A stretch of 64,000 bases of DNA from the NCBI GenBank assembly GCA_033964015.1, contig CM066924.1:22564280-22628279 (forward strand), written 5' to 3'. Under the pieces are notes generated by a model. It ran no database searches. It was not told the DNA's origin and saw only the letters and a program-made list of their open reading frames with translations. The stretch is from Scolanthus callimorphus. Its lineage: Eukaryota; Cnidaria; Anthozoa; Actiniaria; Edwardsiidae. Below, piece after piece: positions 36,390-48,400 of this stretch. The position numbers were made by a program, and so were the translations under genes. The number at the start of each line of letters is the position of its first letter. Within the stretch, counting starts at the first letter, position 1.

Positions 36390-39300
36390 TCAAGAGGACG
36401 TAAACAAGGCGTCATTGGCATCTTTCACGCTTTGAATTGCATCCTCGTTTAGTTTTCTACAATGCGATAACACCTCTGCAAAGCAATACAATCAGGAGGT
36501 TAATAAAATGAGCTTTAAAAAGGAGCTTTGGACATCTTAAAATTTTGATACTGTCAACTTGGGTCTCGTTTAGCCACCACATCGCAAGTTGTTGCAAGTT
36601 CCAGTTTTCTTCATTTTTCAAATTAATGTAACGTATTATGACCAAAACAAGACACTGAAGACATGACATTGAATATTTCTAGCTGTTACTTACAATTCTT
36701 CATTTCTGTCGTCTTTTTTAATGAGAAAAGATCAGCACGAGCGCGTGCTCTGTGTTCAAAAGTAGACTAAAAGTGGGGGGATTATGCCCTCATTAGCGCG
36801 CGCAAAAGCTCAAAACACTCAGCTTGCATTAAAAGTTGCATCTCCTTTTGCCGACGCAACGCAAGTCCGTGCAAGTCACCTTCGAATCCCAATTGAGCTT
36901 CATCAAAACTCCGATCCTCGCGATTGCTTGAATCATACAGTTTATCTACAAAAAAGGAGAGAAAAAACGAACTGTGTCGTCATCAAATAAGGGAGAAAAT
37001 GCGACGAATCATTTATCAGTGTTCAATATTTGGGAGTAGATTAAAAACCTACGTCATGATGCTTACCTAGACTCCAAGGCGTCGACTTAAACGCAACGGG
37101 ATGTCCTGCGGTTTCACTGTACTCTGAAAACAGGAGAAAACATCCAACATCATCACATTTTTGCTCTGAATAAATACTTAATTCCTGGTAATTATATTAA
37201 AGAATTTAACATTTCGGTCTTTGGATAGATGTTACAATAATTGCGACAGAGCAGGGGCGTAGCCAGGGGGGCACAGGGCAGAGGGGGCCATGGCCCCCCT
37301 TTCTCAGAAGATTTTCCCATAACTGTATTTGCTAGAGGAAATTTGAAAATTTTCGCCCCATGTTTTCACCATCTGCTCCCCCCCCCACCAAAAGTCCAAA
37401 GAAATCAATCTTGTTTGGTAAGGGATGTTACAAGTTGGTTGGTATGCCTATGTTCCTTGTATGTTTCTCAATCTGCACACACCAGGAACCGGTCCCAGGG
37501 ACAAGTCCCATTAAATGTGTACTTCTTCTTCTTCTTCTTCTGTCAAATTGTGGATTAAAGTTTGGTCCCTGGAACAAGTCCCACAAATTTAACTGGTTTC
37601 ATTTGTGAGACAGTTGCAGGGAGTTGTTGCTTGTTGTGCCAGCATGTACAGTGTATTACAACTTGCTTCAAGGACTTTTCCTCTCTACGGATCACACCAG
37701 GTGACTTGTTCCATGGTCTCTGGGGCATGTCTTATAGTGTGTGCTGAGCATAATGTCCTTTCCGGTTATTCCAGTTTTTTTTCTATTTCATATCATACCT
37801 TCAAGAACAGCTTCCATTTCATCACACATTGTGTAAAGCTCACTGCCACTCCCACTTAATCGTTCTCCTGTAAGAATTAATTGACCAGAGGTTACCATTG
37901 ACCAGAGGTTACCATTGACCAGAGGTTACCATTGTTCAATTTGTATTTTGGCATGCCTCAACATTTGGTGAGACCCAAGACACTGGGTAGTGGGGTATCT
38001 TACCATCTAGCACTTTTAGATTTGAGAGAATTTCTTGCACTGCTTGCTTGTAATTTCCAGTTGTTTGACAAACTGTACATTAAACAGAAATAAACGTTTA
38101 AATATATCCAGTGTGTAATATCATAAGTGCATGTAACTGCAATTAGTTAAGAACTCAATTCCTGACTCAAATGTTCTCCCAGGAATCCATTCATACCTGG
38201 ATTAGACTGCTTGTGAATGTCATCCTGTAATCGCAGCTTTGTGAGCTTTTCCAACTTTGAAAGAGAGCTCAATTCATGAATACTTTAAGAAAAATGAAAA
38301 TATTGTTATGATTCTGTGTTTAGAATTTCACCACTATAATGACTGTATGTATGTTCAAAAACAAAATAAAGCATGCCCTAGTTGGTCAGCAGGCCATGTG
38401 CCATTACAGTACACATGTATGAGTACTCAGCTCTACTATGCCTCATACTGTACTTTGTTTTGTTTGTTAATGACATGCTATGATTGCGTGAGGTCTATTT
38501 TGTTAATTTTGTCTCTGGAATCTCTGTAAGTTTCACTGAAATGAAAAGTGTTGTTTGAGTACTGTGTAAAATATACCTCATGATCATATTGCTGGCGATG
38601 TTTAGGGAGGTTAAACTTGTCAATTCCTCTAACCCATCTAAAGTTAAAGAGAATGAACACAAAGCAATGAGTGCTGTCTTCGATGTGAGAAAAAACACAA
38701 TGAACTGTGCAGCATAAATTTAATCAATAAAATAATATGTTTATAAAACTTTTTTCTACTAACCAAGAGAGGAGATCTTATTGCAAGATAAATCTAAAGT
38801 CTCCAGCAACTTGAGTTCTCCTGAGGGTATAAAATTATTACAAAATGAAATTCAATATGGGATTTCCATGAATACCCGGGAACCACCTCAAGTATGTTCT
38901 CAAACTGTTGATAAGTTATGAAACAGGTATAAAGGCAGATGACTCCCCAAAGTAGCCTTAATCTCTGCATAAAACATGCACTGATGTGCAAAAAGAGAAT
39001 TTGAAGTTTCATAAGTAAAGATCAGAAAGTTACGGATGGTAAGGTACTACTGCTCGAGCAAGCACACCACAGTACCCACTTAACTTGGAATACCTCCCAG
39101 GGGGGGAGGGCACTTGGCTTGATATAGGGTGGGTATGTGCCGCTGTGAATTTCAAATGCGGACCCCGTTCTAAAAAACACCGGCTCAAAACACTATGGAC
39201 CAGACCAAAACACTATGGACCTATCTTGTTTTACTACTAGAGCGGAACATTTACTAGGACTCAGCCAATCACAGGCCGTTATAAGAGTTGCCCTCTTCAA

Positions 39301-42300
39301 GTAGTAAAATGTTACGCCTCTTTTACCAAGTTCCTCAGACATCTGTTTCTGAAATTGTCAAAACAACAGCAATGTGAATGAAAAAACGTTCACAAATGCC
39401 AACATAAGTATTACTTTAGTTGATTTGTGTTGGATATATTTAGTTTTGATAGAAAATTCATCTACAAGCAAGCTAAGACTAACTTCTCAACTTGGCGCCA
39501 GTGTTGAACTGATGTTTGCATGTGTCGATTGACACAACACTGAGCACAAATACATTGCAGAGCTTGAAAGCTTCTGCTACTGCACAACAACTTTATGATT
39601 AAGCCTGTAAAAAAGATACAATTTAACTTTTTGCTGTGGGTCCTGTGGACGTTTATATAAAGCAATAGTATTAAATACTTGTCTTTGTCCTATACAGGAC
39701 AAGTTTTTTTTACTTTGACCTTTGCTCAGTCATGCGTGTATAAAAACCTTGATCAATAATTCGCGATAAATGCACGAACATAACAGCTTTATTGAGAAAT
39801 GTCAGCGCGATAGTCAGGGATAGGATATGTGACCATAATATTGAACCACGAAATAAAGAGGAGAATAATTTTTTCACAACTAATTATGACAAATTCACGC
39901 ATAGGAACGGCCTCTAAAGTCCTCTTGTATTCTTTAAATGAAAATAAATGTTCGATGAGAATTTCCTCGTACTTTGAAGCATTTTGTTTGTGACCTTGTC
40001 GTGTATCGTTACGAGAATGAGACTCTTGACGGGATGCGAGGTTGGAGTGTTTTTCACAACGGAAAACAAAATCTATAAAGCGCCGGTGACTAGATTTACA
40101 ATTCAAATTAAAGATCAGGATTGTTAAAACAAAAAAGCCCTGATTCTGAGACAAATGCATTGGGAGTTCGGGTCTGTGCTGGAGCAAAACGTGCGAGTCA
40201 GAACCATGTATTTTAAGACGAGATCTCGGTACATTTTATGCGGCCGAATACGACACCACATCAAAACGACCGCCTCCGTAACATTTACTGATACTGCCAA
40301 TCAAACAGGAATACACTTGGAAAATGTTGCTGTAGCTGTCGATCATTTCACTATGAACGTTGTTGCTGCAGTGGTTGATGAGCTCAACTGAAAGAGCCAT
40401 GAAACACCAACACAAGAGCTACTACTCAAATTCTCGCCAAGCGCTAATGAATATAATATAAAATATATCCACGGTGCTCTTGACTTGACCATTCTCGCTT
40501 GTAGCTCTCGAGGGGCAAAGGGCGAAAATAGCATCGCTAAATACTTCGAAATAATTTGTTAAAGGAAACAATGAGCGCTGCAAAACAATTTCGTTATTTG
40601 AATTGATTAGAACACAAAATACCAGCACTCAAAAAGCTCACAAGCCAGAATGAGCGGTGAAACTTTTGCTGAGCCAGGCGAGTTTGTTTCCTTACGAGTC
40701 AGTTAAAGGAGCTCCTTTTTGTTTTCCTCATGGGAAGCAGTTGAGGAGCGTCCTAAATAATTGACAAGGTATGAAATCCGATTTTTCGCGAGAGAAATGT
40801 TCCCTGAGAATTGCCTCTTACTTTGAAGCATTTTTGTCCGTTCTCGTTGTATATCGTTGAGAATGAGACTCTTGACGGGATGCGAGATTTGAGTGTTTTT
40901 CGCAACGGGAAACAAAATCTATAAAGCGCAGGTGACTAGATTTACAATTCAAAGGATTGTTAAAACGAAACCCTGATTCTGAGAAAAATGTATTGGGATT
41001 TCGGGGTCTGTGCTGGAGCAAAACGTGCGAGTCAGAACCATGTATTTTAAGACGAGATCTCGGTACATTTTATGCGGCCGAATAGGACACCACATCAAAG
41101 CGACCGCCTCGGTAACATTTTTCTGATACTGCCAATCAAACAGGAATACACTTGGAAAATGTTGCTGTAGCTGTCGATCATTTCACTGTGAACGTTGTTG
41201 CTGCTGCAGCAGACTTGCTCCAAGTCGATCTCTCACCAACACAAGAGCTACTACTCGAATTCTCGCAAGCGCTTATGAATTTAAAATATATCCACGGTGC
41301 TCGCGACTGGACCATTCATTAGCTGTATTCACACTAGAGACGGAAAACTCGTCTGAGACGAGTTTCTCGCCTTGAATATGGTTCCTTGTTCTTCTGTGAT
41401 CACGCGAAAACAATTTTTATGAAGAAGACGGTTTAGACAGATAACAAGCAAGTGTTTCTGAGTAGAATTGATATAAGAAAGGAACTTTTTCTGACGAGAA
41501 ACTCGTCTCAGACGAGTTTTCCTCTGTAGTGTGAATACAGCTATTCTTCTTGTAGCTCTCGAGGCGCAAAAAAGCGAAACAGCATCGCTAAATACTTTCG
41601 AAATGATTTGTCAAAAAAGGAAACAATTAACAAACTCGCCTGGCTCAGCAAAAGCTTCACCGCTCATTCTGGCTTGTGAGCTTTTTGAGTGCTGGTATTT
41701 TGTGTACTCATAGATTCAAATAACGAAGTCGTTTAGCAGCGCTAATTGTTTCCTTTTTTTGACAAATCATTTCGAAAGTATTTAGCGATGCTGTTTTCGC
41801 CCTTTGCGCCTCGAGAGGTACAAGCGAGAATGGTCCAGTCGCGAGCACCGTGGATATATTTTTAATTCATTAGCGCTCTTGTGTTGGTCGAGAAGTCGAC
41901 TTGGAGAAGTCTACTGCAGCAACAACGTTCATAGTGAAATGATCGACAGCTATAGCAACATCTTCCAAGTGTATTCCTGTTTGATTGGCAGTATCAGTAA
42001 AATGTTACCGAGGCGGTCGCTTTGATGTGGTGTCCTATTCGGCCGCATAAAATGTACCGAGATCTCGTCTTAAAATACATGGTTCTGACTCGCACGTTTT
42101 GCTCCAGCACAGACCCCGAAATCCCAATACATTTTTCTCAGAAGCAGGGTTTCGTTTTAACAATCCTTTGAATTGTAAATCTAGTCACCGGCGCTTTATA
42201 GATTTTGTTTCCGTTGCGAAAAAACACTCAAATCTCGGATCCCGTCAAGACGGACAAAAATGCTTCAAAGTAAGAGGCAATTCTCAGCGAACATTTCTCT

Positions 42301-44842
42301 CGCGAAAAATCGGATTTCATACCTTGTCAATTATTTAGGACGCTCCTCAACTGCTTCCCATGAGGAAAACAAAAAGGTGCTCCTTTAACTGACTCGTAAG
42401 GAAACAAATTAACTCGCCTGGCTCAGCAAAAGTTTCACCGCTCATTCTGGCTTGTGAGCTTTTTGAGTGCTGGTATTTTGTGTTCTAATCAATTCAAATA
42501 ACGAAATTGTTTTGCAGCGCTCGTTGTTTCCTTTAACAAATTATTTCGAAGTATTTAGCGATGCTATTTTCGCCCTTTGCCCCTCGAGAGCTACAAGCGA
42601 GAATGGTCAAGTCAAGAGCACCGTGGATATATTTTATATTATATTCATTAGCGCTTGGCGAGAATTTGAGTAGTAGCTCTTGTGTTGGTGTTTCATGGCT
42701 CTTTCAGTTGAGCTCATCAACCACTGCAGCAACAACGTTCATAGTGAAATGATCGACAGCTACAGCAACATTTTCCAAGTGTATTCCTGTTTGATTGGCA
42801 GTATCAGTAAAATGTTACGGAGGCGGTCGTTTTGATGTGGTGTCGTATTCGGCCGCATAAAATGTACCGAGATCTCGTCTTAAAATACATGGTTCTGACT
42901 CGCACGTTTTGCTCCAGCACAGACCCCGAACTCCAATGCATTTGTCTCAGAATCAGGGCTTTTTTGTTTTAACAATCCTGATCTTTAATTTGAATTGTAA
43001 ATCTAGTCACCGGCGCTTTATAGATTTTGTTTTCCGTTGTGAAAAACACTCCAATCTCGCATCCCGTCAAGAGTCTCATTCTCGTAACGATACACGACGA
43101 GGTCACAAACAAAAATGCTTCAAAGTACGAGGAAATTCTCATCGAACATTTATTAACATTTAAAGAATACAAGAGGACTTTAGAGGCCGTTCCTATGCGT
43201 GAATTTGTCATAATTAGTTGTGAAAAAATTATTCTCCTCTTTATTTCGTGGTTCAATATTATGGTCAGATATCCTATCCCTGACTATCGCGCTGACATTT
43301 TTCAATAAAGCTGTTATGTTCGTGCATTTATCGCGATTTATTGATCAAGGTTTTATACACGCATGACTGAGCAAAGGTCAAAGTAAAAAATAACTAGTCC
43401 TGTATAGGACAAAGACAAGTATTTAATACTATTGCTTTATATAAAAGTCCACAGGACCCACAGCAAAAAGTTAAATTGTATCTTTTTTACAGGCTTAATC
43501 ATAAAGTTGTTGTGCAGTAGCAGAAGCTTTCAAGCTCTGCAATGTATTTGTGCTCAGTGTTGTGTCAATCGACACATGCAAACATCAGTTCAACACTGGC
43601 GCCAAGTTGAGAAGTTAGTCTAAGCTTGCTTGTAGATGAATTTTCTATCAAAACTAAATATATCCAACACAAATCAACTAAAGTAATACTTCTGTTGGCA
43701 TTTGTGAACGTTTTTTCATTCACATTGCTGTTGTTTTGACAATTTCAGAAACAGATGTCTGAGGAACTTGGTAAAAGAGGCGTAACATTTTACTACTTGA
43801 AGAGGGCAACTCTTATAACGGCCTGTGATTGGCTGAGTCCTAGTAAAATGTTCCGCTCTAGTAGTAAAACAAGATAGGTCCATAGTGTTTTGGTCTGGTC
43901 CATAGTGTTTTGAGCCGGTGTTAAAACAATTTTTCGAAGAAAAGCTACCCCGTTCAATTTTTTTGCAGCCAAAATGAGACCCCGTTCTAAAGAGAAATTA
44001 ATAATACCTGTAAATCAAAATGTGTTCTTTACATGTTACGGTTTTATCTGTAATAGAATGTTCAAGCTTGTAGGATTCTTTACATTTAATAAAACAATAC
44101 ATGACCGCCGGGTCGCTTCCTTGAAGACATTTTAGGCCATTTTACTGGGTGGTCTTCATTATCATACCCCGTTCTAGAGGAATGTTCCTAAAACGATACC
44201 CCGTTCTATCGGCTGGAGGAAGAAATCGGGACCCCGTTTGGCGGCACATACCCGTATAGCTCTTGTAAGGGAGTACCCCCCCGGAATACCTGTCACATCT
44301 GATTTCTCAGTTGGAATATACTAACCAACTAAGTCAAAATAAAATTTGAGGGTGGGAACATGGAAATTTAGAAGACCAGCAACTCTCAAAATACTGGAAA
44401 TGCATGTACACCACAGCAGGATATGGGGAAGAGGCTGCAGGCCCCAGCCATGTGAGCCAATCCTAAGTTTCACTACATCTAAATTTTAATCAGACAATGT
44501 GACCAGTTCTAAGTGGAATGATCGTTTTTTTCACATATTTTACCTATTTGTTTGAGGCTTGTTATTTTGTTGGATGATAAGTTTAGATACACTAGTCCTG
44601 TGCACTGCCCCACAACACGTAGGTCTTGTATTCCTGTATAAATAGATTGGAAGATGTCTTCTAGGTGCCAAACATGTTGGATAACCAAACTAACATTATC
44701 TGGACACCACAAAGTACAAACACTGAACTTGGGACACCTGTGATTTCATTTCTACTCTTACCCATGTTGTGTAGATCAAGGTGATGGATGCTCTCTATAT
44801 CAAACTCTCCAGTTTTGAGCTTCAACATACGAGTTGTTAAGA
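36390..44842 (-). CDS. LRRC61: LRRC61 orthologue, leucine-rich-repeat protein (5' exon unresolved)
   Basis: Ten exons: 44762-44842, 44544-44633, 38764-38820, 38577-38637, 38197-38267, 38004-38072, 37799-37867, 37067-37123, 36880-36945, 36390-36475; 235 codons including stop, phases consistent. The first exon reads LKTGEFDIESIHHLDL, close to the SRTGEFSLESILLLKL I recall from human LRRC61 (259 aa). LRRs follow (YLNLSSNKITSL, LDLSCNKISSL, SLNIASN), then an LRR cap (SNP, NYKQAVQEIL, LKVLDGERL, GSGSELY) and a short C-terminal helix ending LFTSS. Role (by family): a small LRR adaptor of unknown function. Odd: the 5' coding exon is not resolved. The upstream exon that would fit (K-V-L-T-T junction) at about 45010-45110 has no in-frame ATG after a TAG; translation could start at Met in RMLKLK. 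Intron 2 (5.7 kb) carries a giant palindrome. Confidence 0.88.
37877..37932. repeat. 18-bp tandem repeat, three units
   Basis: TTGACCAGAGGTTACCAT is repeated three times with no change, in an LRRC61 intron. Confidence 0.9.
39176..43922. mobile_element. 4.7-kb palindromic (foldback) element in LRRC61 intron 2
   Basis: The left arm, from ACACCGGCTCAAAACACTAT, and the right arm, ending in its complement, are near-identical for about 2.2 kb each. Each arm contains the block GACGAGATCTCGGTACATTT twice in direct order (40216 and 41050 left; complements near 42060 and 42866 right), so a module of about 820 bp is present four times, two per arm. An extra hairpin element (GTATTCACACTAGAG arms, 41327-41543) is inserted in the left arm near the centre. 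The reading frames in it mirror each other and match no family I know. Confidence 0.85.
41327..41543. mobile_element. Small hairpin element near the palindrome centre
   Basis: Arms AGCTGTATTCACACTA and GAAACTCGTCTCAGACGAG form an inverted repeat of about 217 bp. It is absent from the right arm, so it arrived after the palindrome formed. Confidence 0.7.
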
Positions 44843-45120
44843 CTATTGAAAAAGTAAATAAAATGCTATTTAATAATTTTCAGCAACCAAAAGTATCAAC
44901 TTAAGTGTACTTTCAAACTTTTACTCGATCTGTGCGCTAATGCTGACAACGTGAAGTGAAGGGATGTCAGTTGCTAAGGGATGCCGAGAGGGATTTTCAT
45001 ATTTTTTGTTTCCTTACCTTTGCCCCGGTTCCCATTGTCAGTCCCTCTGTCTTCTATGACTAAATGTTGTTTCTATTCAATAATCGTTTGAGTACATAAG
45101 TTCAGTATTTCAGAATGGAA

Positions 45121-45457
45121 CAGATATTCTCCAAAACATTTCGTTATTTTGTTGTCAGTGTCCGCCATCTTGAAATTGCATTGGAATAATGTTACGGTCA
45201 CGAAAACTGTCATTCCGAAAGAGGTGTACAAAAAATAATATATCGTGATAAAATTAAGCTCCTGTGTCTGATCTCGAAAATCTAGCTTTCTTTTTTCAAA
45301 CTATTGTTTTCTACAGTCAACAAAAAACAACGCGACTTTTGCTACTGCCTTCTGAAAATGTGTTTTACTGGGTACCCTGTGGGATTTTTATTTGCGATGT
45401 TATCGGTCAGCGGCTGCAGCCAACACGGTTCCAAAATTTGGCGGGAAAACGATCAAA
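45121..45457. promoter_or_regulatory. Presumed shared promoter of LRRC61 and TIPIN
   Basis: LRRC61 (minus) and TIPIN (plus) are head-to-head. If the LRRC61 5' exon is the candidate at about 45010-45190, only about 300 bp separate the two. The stretch includes ATGGCG-type motifs (GCCATCTTG at about 45166, AAAATGGCGG at 45455), resembling YY1 sites of housekeeping promoters. Inference from position and motif. Confidence 0.45.
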
Positions 45458-48400
45458 ATGGCGGCCACTGCAAACAGCACGACTTTCGAACAAGACATCG
45501 CTGCCGATGGTGAAGGGAGCGGAGCAGTGGATGATATATTTGGTGACGACGATGATGAGCTATTTAAAGTTCCCGCTCCATTGCCTTCGTTACCTCCGGA
45601 CGATGACTTGTTAGGGTTGAATCGCAGCCAAGATGGCGGAATGGACGAAGGCTCTGCAGGCGAGAAGAAGAAGGCTACGAAGAAGCGATCCCCTCAACCA
45701 AGACTTAACGAAACGCGGTAGGATTGATTTGAAAATAATAATACTGAACATTTTGCTTTCTCAAGGGCTGGCTTTTGCAGATTAAATGAATTTATAGCAT
45801 TTTATATGCGTTCAAAAATAGCTTTTCCACAATGGCATAAAAAAACCTAAATTTTGACCATGCTTGCTAAGATTTAATGCTGATTTAATGCATTGTTCTT
45901 CACAGACTCTGCTCAGATCGTGGCATTCCAGCTCTCGCTCATCTTTGTGATGACATCAAATTCGGGGCAAAGGACATGAGGTGCTTATATGGTTTGTTTT
46001 GATGTCTTTTTCATATAAGGCAAAAAAGTCTGAGGGTGGGTAGCAATTGTTTTCCAAAATTTAAGGGTGGTGGGGTGTCTACAACCTGGTGACGATATTC
46101 CAAGAAACATATAATCCCAGTGTTATTTTAATTTGACAGATACATGTAAATTTGTTGTCCTTTTTTTAAATAGACCAAATCGGCTAACAGTGTTTACATC
46201 TTGTTGACACCCAATTCAGATCATGTGATGATTCCTTTGGGTGGTTACAATTGTCAAATCTTTCTCACTCGACTGAGTGCACAAGTGTATGTGCAGAACT
46301 AGCAAAAGTATCCACCAAAGGAATCATCAAATGATGTGAATTGGTTGGCAACAAGATAATGCAATAATGGGAAGTGTTGGGCTTTCCCATGGACAAACAT
46401 ATGAATTCCGAACACTTCACATTCTTGTGTCATTGGATTTTTAGCTTTTATCATGAATGGGTTTCTGCAGAAATTCCCTGATAGTGCTTATTGACCTTTT
46501 AGTCCCAACTGCAGCACTTGCACGAGAGCAGCACTTAAACCAGGAATGGTTCATATGCAAGCTTAATTGGTACATCTACTTTTTCCTCAGGCATCAGATC
46601 TAAAACTTCTGCTTCAGAAGTATGAGCATTGGGCTCATCGGTTGTATCCCAAGTTTCCATTTGATAATGTTGTCGAGCAAGTGGAGGTGTTAGGCAAGAA
46701 GAAACTTGTACAGGTACAATTACAAGGAGACTTCGTAGAGATGAGTCAATGAGTCGTGAGTCATGAGTCAAGTCTAAAATGAATTTGTTGTTTATGTACC
46801 TTTTGATTAACTCGGGGATATACGATAAATATATGTGACGATTTCCCAGTGTCATCTGTTGTTGTAAGCTCAACCATGGACAACAAGTGCATGGTCACGT
46901 GGTATGACGGGCAAAAGTATAAAAGCTTTAAAAGAAGAAAATAAATGCATATATATATCTGCGAAATCGATCAATGTTAGGCGCTGATTGACCAGTAGAA
47001 TACTGATGCAAAAGTCATGAAAAAAATTTATCCAAGCCCCTTGCACGAAAAGAAAACATCCATCCATGTCCAAGGCACCAGTATACATGTTACAAAAAAT
47101 CATCCAAGCCCCCTGGTTGAATATCCTGCGAGCAGAGCTTTCTTTTGTGAGTCTTTTATCATTTTGTAGGCGTTAACTTTCTCCTGTGAGTATTTTATCA
47201 CTTCGTAGGACTCGTAGGTGTTTGCGTGTCTGTGATGTCGCATAGGTCGAGTTGTCACAGACACGTGAATGCCTACGAAATGAGAAAAGACTCACAGGAG
47301 AAAGCACTGCTTGCAGGGTACTGATCGAAATAGTGATCCATCAAAAACATGAGAACGAAGTATATGCGTTATCTGAGATATATGACCATGTATTTCATGC
47401 TCCCCTCTTGCCACTCAGACATTCAATGGCTCCCCAAAGATTGGTTGTCCAAGGGTGATCTTTTCCTGAGATATCAATTGAATAAACTTGTAACTTTAAC
47501 GTTTTGCCTGTGGTTGAGCTAACGACAACGATGTGCACAACACCAATAACTTGTTCCGATGCTTCATATATCCACAAGTTAATACAAAGGTATAAAAACA
47601 AACAAAACATCATTTTAGACTTGACTCATAACTTGACTCATAACTCAAGACTCATGACTCATTGACTCATGAAATAGTTCATCTCAATTACAAGAGCCTT
47701 GTCAATCCCCATTTTGTTGGTCTGACTCTTTAATCAATCATTTTGACAAATTTCTGATGATTTCCTGATTTCTCTTCCATGGTCCAAAAATAAGCTTGTA
47801 GAAGAGTTCACCATTGAACCACCATATGTTAGGATGTAGGCACTCAACACCCCCCCCCCCCTCCTCTTCCCCCTCTTTTAGGGTTAAAATATGTGGTTGA
47901 CCATGCCCAGATTGGTGTCTTTTAATAGTCAAATTTCATTTGTCTGACAAGCACCCCTGCCTGGCTGATATGGGAGTCCCCACAGGCAATCACTTCAAAT
48001 CTTGATCACTGTCCTTGAATCCTTTAGAATGCAATCAAAAGAGCCAGAAGAGGAGAAGAAGAGGAAGTTAATAACAATAACAGTTCTGATGAAGAGTCCC
48101 AAGTAAACGGTAATGGAGCCAAGTGATGCTTAAGATTTTTTGAGGAGATTTTTTTAACATGTTTCTATTGGTTGAGGTCTTGGATCTTTGTTCAGTCAGC
48201 CAATGAGAATGTGAAGAAAAACCAAATGGGGCCCATGAATGAATGAACATGAACAAGTCATACTTACCCTGTTTCCTGATTCGTCAGTTGTTGAATTTAC
48301 TTCGTTTCTGATTGTCTTAGTTTAGTTACTTTGCATTTAGTTTCAATACTCATCTGAAGTTGGCTCTAACTGAAAATGTCTTTTACGAAACTTCAACTTT

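Larger units (their letters stand above)
39096..44282. mobile_element. Host transposon with GGAATACCT duplication, split by the palindrome
   Basis: The ends carry G7/C7 runs with TACTCCC/GAGGG, and then GGTATGTGCCGC and its complement; ACCCCGTTCTA words lie inside. GGAATACCT occurs just outside both ends (39087-39095 and 44283-44291), a 9-bp duplication typical of Mutator-like elements. The palindrome 39176-43922 is inserted within it. Confidence 0.7.

Noticed and set aside
37241..37608. Overlapping 80-105-codon frames on the plus strand
   Set aside because: They lie in an LRRC61 intron, contain a poly-C-derived stretch and a repeat-like GGGGCGTAGCCAGG motif, and have no domain.
39789..40187. 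132-codon frame and mirrored frames in the palindrome
   Set aside because: They repeat in both arms, drift in length between copies and match no protein family; treated as repeat sequence.
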